From Glebionis coronaria (taxonomy: Eukaryota > Streptophyta > Magnoliopsida > Asterales > Asteraceae), in the NCBI GenBank assembly GCA_025667525.1, contig CM046879.1, positions 358,670,752 through 358,734,751 of the forward strand: 64,000 nucleotides of DNA. The letters are read 5' to 3'. The notes under the pieces were generated by a model that was not told the DNA's origin, made no database searches, and was given only the letters and a program-made list of their open reading frames with translations. The position numbers were made by a program, and so were the translations under genes. Every line of letters starts with the position of its first letter. Within the stretch, counting starts at the first letter, position 1. This document shows, in pieces, positions 58,267-64,000 of the stretch.

Positions 58267-60265
58267 AATGGCGCCGCTGCATTATCATGAATTAATTCAT
58301 TGAGGGACGAGTCGAGCTAGAGACTCATTAACTCAAGCATCGTATAACTAGGTTTAGAGTGTTGTAGGTTAGAAATAAAGGTATAGACTTGGAGACAAGT
58401 GTAGGGGAGACCTTCTTTTGTCTTCATGATTGTTTGTAGGGTTGCTCACTCATCTCATGCTTTGGAGCTTATGGAGGAGGCCCTTGTATCCGGTTCACTT
58501 CGTTACTATAGTGATTTTTCATTTGACACCTTGTGCTTAAACATGATTTCACTAATAGTTGTCCTTTCCTTAACTTGGGTTAAGCAAAGTTTATTCATTG
58601 TCATAAGTGTAGGGGAAGTTTTTATACTTCCATGCTCTTAAACATTGAGGACAATGTTTAGCTTAAGTGTAGGGGGGTCTTCTATCGAAGTAACCTTACC
58701 TAGAACTTGTCATTGTCTTGCATTATAACATGGAAAATTGAATTTTCGATCATTTTTTCAAATTTTTGATCTACTTTGGCCACCAAAAATATGCATTCAT
58801 AATTTTTGCATTAATCATTTTATATTTGCATAACACATTTGCATTGTATATATCTTTTCTTTTAATCAAAAATATATAAAAAGGAAAAAATATAATAAAA
58901 CATGGTTTTAACAAGTTTAGATTTCTTTGACATATTAGGCCCGCCATGGATATTTTGACTCAACCCGAGTTTGCTTATCTTAGCATTCTCTAGCTGGTAT
59001 CCTTAACCATGTAGTCCTTCATTGGTCTATTAGGCTAAGCATCCACCAATTTCATTATTTGAGATTTTAAATTTGTGGAGAATGGGAAATGATAGAGTTG
59101 AAGAAAGTGTAAAAGGGCTAGATAGACTTCATGGCAATTACTTGTGGCTAAACCCTTCTCTTCTTTACCTCTATTTTCTTCGCATGTATAAAATTGTTAA
59201 TAAATAATCAAGTACGGTTTTAATTGGTTTGTAATCTCTTATGCATTTTTGGCTAATCATTTATGGTTGATATGAGTACGTCTTAAGATTCTAAGTTAGC
59301 ACGTTTTATGTGTACTAGACTTATGTCATGCTCCAAACTTAGCGGGTGTTTTTCCTTTTCTTCTTTTCAAATTTCTTTGTGAGGAATAAAGAAAAATAAG
59401 AGCGGCTTATGAAAAAAAAATGAGTGGCTAGAAAAAAAAAAGAAAAAGAAAAAAAAAATACAAGACTCCCAAGAGGGGCAGTGTGGTGTTAATTATAGTG
59501 ACTATTGAGTTCCAATATTACCTTGACGGGTTGCGGGGATTCAATAGATTGCTCCAATCCAATATTACCTTGACGGGTTGCGGGGTTGAAGATCCAAAGT
59601 CTCAAAAAGATGGCGGATGTAAATTATTGCGTGAGTCTTATTTTCCTTTCCTTAGCGAGTGTGTAGTTACTTATGAAAGCATGACATGAGGATTTTACAC
59701 ATAAGGCGAATGACTTATTACTCTTAAAACGGACTTATATTAATTGTGAGCGGTTTTTCAAGTAATGGATGAGAGGATTACTTAGGATTAAAACCGTGCT
59801 TCCTTATTTTTGGATTTTACACTTCTTATACTTCCCACTTGAATAATGACAAATTTGCCTTCAAGCAATTTGCTCAAATAATAACCGGTTCCACATTTAA
59901 TTGTCATGAATAAGTTGATGCACTTTTTACTTGTGAATGCAATGATCCCATTTTTAAGCTTGGCATGGGGAAAGTGAAACTTGAGGGTGATAAATGTCCA
60001 TGGTACCCAAGCCCTAATCTAAGCCATTGAATTCTTTATGAGTTATATCCATCAAAACCATTTCAACAAAAATACGAAAAGATATAGATAGAATTGTATT
60101 TTGTTCATTGCATTATTAAAAGTCAAAATCATGCATCATTTAGTTTAAGAGTAATGTAGATGCATCTCATATGGCCAAGGTGGATTAATTATGAGGGAAA
60201 TGTAAATTTGAGCTTTAATATATAATATTGCATGAGGACATGACAATGTTCAAGTGTAGGGGATT
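58267..60265 (+). other. Internal region of element 2: primer site, conserved 3' module, polypurine tract
   Basis: The primer site TGGCGCCGCTGC is at 58269-58280. From 58295 the sequence follows element 1 from 26970 on, including four AAGTGTAGGGG-like motifs (about 58397, 58607, 58664 and 60251), the 47-bp duplication (59512-59590) and adjoining AT-rich tracts. The last motif abuts the 3' LTR and is the functional polypurine tract. I see no credible coding sequence. Confidence 0.85.
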
Positions 60266-63200
60266 TGATATGAGCTTAAACTCATATCCTTTTTATCAAC
60301 AAATAACCCTAAAACATGAAGCAAAATACCAATTTATCTTGCAAAAATAGTGTTATGTGGTATGTTTGTGTTTGTGTACACTTGTGTAGGTAAAAGGATA
60401 CATTTTCAAGCAAACAAATAAAAATCAAGCTCAAATGGATGAAAAAGACAAAGAAGGATCAAAAGTATCAAGACTTTGAAGTACAAGGACCTATCTTGAC
60501 AAATTGCCAAAGTTGAAGGACTAAAGTGCAAATATTGTAAAAAGTCAAGATCATAGTCAAAATTGGTCAACTATCAAGTCAACAAAGTCAAAGGGTAATT
60601 TCTGCTCAAAGATGAAGTTTGGAGGACTTAAAATGCCAAAGGAATGAAGCTGCTAGCTCAAAAATGTAATCTGTCAAAGTATAGGGACTAATTCTGCCAA
60701 GTTTGGAAGATTATTACTAGCTCAATCCATGTGACTAAGTGTTGGCCAATGAGAAGAGAGCAAATAAAGCACACGGATCACCAGCTCATGCATTTATTTC
60801 CCACTCACAGCCGCCACTCATTTAATAACAAATCATAACAGTGTGATCCGTGTGATCAATTTTCAGCCATTCACATGACGACACGTGGCATCTTCAAGAA
60901 GGCAAAAATTTCCCAGGACCGTTTTTGAGCTTGAGACGATTTCATGGAAAAGTATAAACATCAAAGTTGCTCGATTTTGAGAGACTAATTCAATGGTTAT
61001 CATCAATTAACATGTCATCCACTCAATCAAGAAAGCCCAAATTATTGTTCATACCTGGAAATCACTTAAACAGAATTAGTCCACGTGGAGAGCTGAGATT
61101 GGTTCCAACACGTCACCAACCCCAACAATCATCTTTCTCAAGTCTATAAATAGATTGTTAGGACCTCATTTGTAACAGTTAGCAAATAGTGTAAAAAAAA
61201 CACAATTACTTTTCCTTTCATTCCTTTTCCCTTTTTAGCTAAACTACTCAAGAGTTTGACACACTCTTGAGTTAGTTAGTTAGTTAGCATACCTTTAACA
61301 GCTTTGTAACCAACTTCCATTAATAAAAATTCAAATTCTCATTTCCCGCCAATTCTGTTCTTCATTCTACTATTCATTTCCTTCTACTACTTGATACTAG
61401 TGTTGCTGCATTGTGTTTGTTATGATCATTGAATGATCATAACTGACCTTGAAGAAGTTTGGAAGCTTTTGTTGTGATTTCAGTTCAGAAACTAGTTCTA
61501 TTGAAGTTTTCAAGCCATTTTGATGATTCCTGTTGATTAGTAGCTGATTGTGATGATTGATTAGATGAACTAGTGATAAGGTGGTGGTTATCACTAGGGT
61601 AAGAGAGTTCAGCACTCCTCTTCTTCCCAATGGTTTACTACAAAAGGTTTTAAAATTCTGATTTTTGTTCCACTGAATTTGTCAAATGCATGCTACCTTT
61701 CATAGTGTAATTTTGATGTTTGCCTGATAAAAGTTGTTTAGATTTGTTCATTGTTTGATCTTTGATTACTTTTAGCTTGTTCTTGTTCACTTGTTCATAG
61801 ATTTGGATTAAGTTTTAGTTATAGCTTATTTTCATTCAAATTTAGTACTTGTGTTTTGATAGAGTAACTGTTGGTTTTAGTGCTTGCTTATAGTCTTAAA
61901 ACATCTCAATTGTAGTCCAAAGTTTGGTAGATAAAAGCTTTTCATTCACTCTTAATAAGCTGATAAAAGTCTTTGGAAATTTTCTTTAATTTCAGTAAAG
62001 GAGTGTTTGGAACTAGTTGGTAAATGAGTTTCAAGTATTGGATTTTGCAAGTTTAGTGTTCAAATTTAGTCATAAGGACTTTACAAAGTGTTTTGAAAAG
62101 ATTCCAAGTCATATTGTTGGTCAAACAGGCAATTGGCAATAAAAATGTGTGGGTTACTTTGATTCAGTTTGGCTCTTTGGAACTTATCATTTTATTTTGG
62201 CTAGAATTTATTCATTACTTGATGAAATTGAACCAAACTTGTTCTAAGTTGTAGCTAACATCATAAAGTTTCAGATTCTAAGAGCTTAATATACAGTTTT
62301 CAGTTAGCAATTAGGAATAAGCAAAATTCAGATAAGCTGAGATGGAGCATGTTTCTGTAAATGAAAACTGAGATTTTGTATCTCTTGATTCTTTTCATTA
62401 ACTTGGCCATTTTTCTTCACAAATCCACTTAGAATATAGAGTTACTTGATTTTTGAAAGTTTCAACTTTTTGACAAAAATCTTGGTCAACGCTTGGTCAT
62501 AGATAAGCACTTTTGAGCTTAATTCAGATTTCAAGCTTAATACTGGATGAAATTTGTTCTAGTTTGATTTCCCGTTCATATTTTAAGTCCATTAATCAGT
62601 TTTAGCATAAAAATCAAGTTGTGCTTGTCTGGATTGTTCATTAGCTTATTTTGGGCTTATCAAGAAGTGCTTATTTGCTTATTTTGGACTTTCATTAAAA
62701 ATCCTTTTACAAACATAGCTTAATTTGGATTTTAAGTGTTTTGCAATTTGTCTCATTAAATTTGGTCTAGTAATAAGCTCAAACGAGCTTATTTTTTTTT
62801 CTAAACCCGTTTTTGCTAAATAAGTTCCTGAAATTCCTTAATGTTCTAATCAGTTTCTGAATTTGGCTAATCTTCATTGTTTTTAGGGTTTGCAACATTT
62901 TAGTCCTTGTAATTTTGAGTTTGTTTAAATTCAGTTAGCAAGTTGTTGGATTTGTTACATTTTGGTTAGTTTGTTACAAGTTTCACATATTTTGTCCTTG
63001 TAGTTTACTGATTTACACTTTTAGTCCCTAGACTTGTTAGAATTTACATTTCAAGCATTTATCTTTCCTAGAATTTACATTTTCAGTCCTTTAAGTTTCA
63101 TATTTTACATTTTGAATATTACTTGAATAAAAACTTGGTATTTGCAAAATGTTTTACATATAAGTAGGTAATATTTTTCCTTTTTGCAAGGCTTTGTTGA

Positions 63201-63319
63201 ATTAGCAAATAGAATATCCAAACAAGATTAACAACCAAAAACAGTTAAAAACCCGATATTGGTTGGACTTTCAATTAGCAAGAACTGAGAAAAAACGAAC
63301 TGCATTATACACGATTTCA
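60266..63319 (+). repeat. 3' LTR of element 2
   Basis: 3054 bp, almost identical to the 5' LTR, with a 12-bp class deletion near 62834. Here the terminal hairpin GATATGAG...CTCATATC is perfect. Confidence 0.95.
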
Positions 63320-64000
63320 TGAGGCTTTATCAAATCTCTAAATTTTAAGATCTACATTATCTTTATTTTTGATAGCCTCATCTAACTTAGCCTGTAAAGC
63401 ACCATTGGCTCTCTCCATGATGTTTCTAACCTCAATACTAGCATTTAAATCATGAGTTAAAATATTGATTTGAACTTTTAGGTCAAACTCCATTTTCTTA
63501 TTCTCAACTACAGTCTTTTCAGTTTGAGTAAGAGCAAGTTGATAGTTAGATAACTTGCATCTTTCATTAACCACATCTGTTGTCAATTTTAAAACTTCTT
63601 TGTTAAGTTTTTCAGTGTTTAGACGACAACCCTTACTACAAAATGCATCATCATATACCTCATTGTCTAATGAAGATGAAGAGTGTGCCATGAGAGCATA
63701 GTGAACATGCTCTTCTTCTTCCTTTTCTGCAACCAAAGCCTTGTTCTCTTCCTCATCCTTGGCCAAATAGCTCCAATCCCAGCCAACACCATCAATGTCT
63801 TGCATGGAAACCATAGCTTTGGAATCCTTAGCCTTGATGATTTGGCTTGAGGGTTTTCCAGCATCAGATCTTCTTGGAGATCTGCATTCTCTCATAAAGT
63901 GTCCCATTCAATGACAATTATAACACTCAACCTTGGATTTATCAAATCCAGCAGTGTCTTTAGCATTAAAAGTCATCGTCTTCTTAATTCTCCGATTCCA
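63320..64000 (-). pseudogene. gag: Copia gag: CCHC knuckle and coiled-coil extension, truncated by window end
   Basis: The minus strand enters from 64000 with TMTFNAKDTAGFDKSKVECYNCH, a stop TGA at 63908-63910, and then MGHFMREC. The stop falls inside the CCHC knuckle, at a place where Arg (CGA) or Lys is normal. A long Glu/Lys/Asn-rich heptad-like region (63338-63700) follows, typical of the SIRE-like gag extension. The frame ends near the Athila-type element 2 insertion at 63319. Confidence 0.85.

Larger units (their letters stand above)
55202..63319 (+). mobile_element. Non-autonomous Athila-type element 2, no coding region
   Basis: Two 3.05-kb LTRs (55202-58266 and 60266-63319) flank only 2.0 kb. 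The perfect target duplication tgagg lies at 55197-55201 and 63320-63324. The primer site starts TGGCGCCGCTGC, and a polypurine tract precedes the 3' LTR. There is no gag, protease or pol; the internal DNA is the 3' module also seen in element 1. Near-identical LTRs show a recent jump, so it is being mobilised by another element's proteins. It sits in the Copia gag. Confidence 0.93.
39319..64000 (-). mobile_element. Host SIRE-like Copia element (minus strand), split by nested insertions
   Basis: Copia-order domains (gag, protease, integrase, RT, RNase H) read on the minus strand from 64000 down to 39607. They are interrupted at 55202-63319 and 43062-53993, where the reading resumes exactly across each target duplication. 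A gag with a long coiled-coil extension after the CCHC knuckle and the RT sequence type suggest the SIRE/Maximus lineage. Neither LTR is inside the window: the 5' LTR lies beyond 64000 and the 3' LTR beyond element Y. Many nonsense codons show it is old. Confidence 0.85.

Noticed and set aside
1..64000. Host genes, tRNA or rRNA genes, viral inserts
   Set aside because: All recognisable coding sequence belongs to LTR retrotransposons; no cloverleaf, rRNA or pararetrovirus signature was found by reading.

Overview
The window is a nuclear plant heterochromatin fragment made almost entirely of LTR retrotransposons. I see no host gene, rRNA, tRNA or CRISPR array. Long AT-rich LTRs, initiator-Met-tRNA and Asp-tRNA type primer sites, and SIRE-like Copia, Tekay-like chromovirus, Tat and Athila-type coding regions point to a flowering plant, probably a eudicot. 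Asteraceae is a guess from the look of the SIRE-like gag and the Tat antisense gene, not a demonstrated assignment. | Layout: the elements nest inside each other. The oldest layer is a decayed SIRE-like Copia element on the minus strand. Its pieces lie at 63320-64000 (gag), 53994-55201 (gag end and protease) and 39319-43061 (protease end, integrase, RT, RNase H). Three elements are lodged in it: a non-autonomous Athila-type element (55202-63319, plus strand, TSD tgagg), a Tat-lineage element (43062-53993, minus strand, TSD ctttg), and a decayed Ty3/gypsy element 'Y' whose LTR appears to end at 39318 and whose internal region runs off the left edge. Y's LTR was in turn split by two Tekay-like chromoviruses: A/B (3375 to about 13886) and C/D (14950-37144, TSD tgacg/tgatg). 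C/D was then split by a second non-autonomous Athila-type element (19837-31820, plus strand). | How the genes work: A/B encodes one gag-pro-pol reading frame on the minus strand (11142 to 6357). It becomes continuous across gag only if three short introns are removed; five nonsense codons disable it. The Tat element carries an open 1360-codon pol with two RNase H domains, but the third catalytic integrase residue is Lys instead of Glu. It also carries a plus-strand antisense gene with its own TATA box and two in-frame introns. The Athila-type element at 19837-31820 has gag and protease but no RT, RNase H or integrase. In their place is an acidic ORF with three 39-residue repeats. Its relative at 55202-63319 has no coding region and keeps only a roughly 2 kb 3' module, strongly conserved between the two elements. 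Both would depend on proteins supplied in trans. | The most unusual observations are the in-frame gag introns in A/B, the gag-protease-plus-acidic-repeat Athila derivative, the conserved non-coding module with repeated polypurine-like motifs, and the antisense spliced gene in the Tat element.
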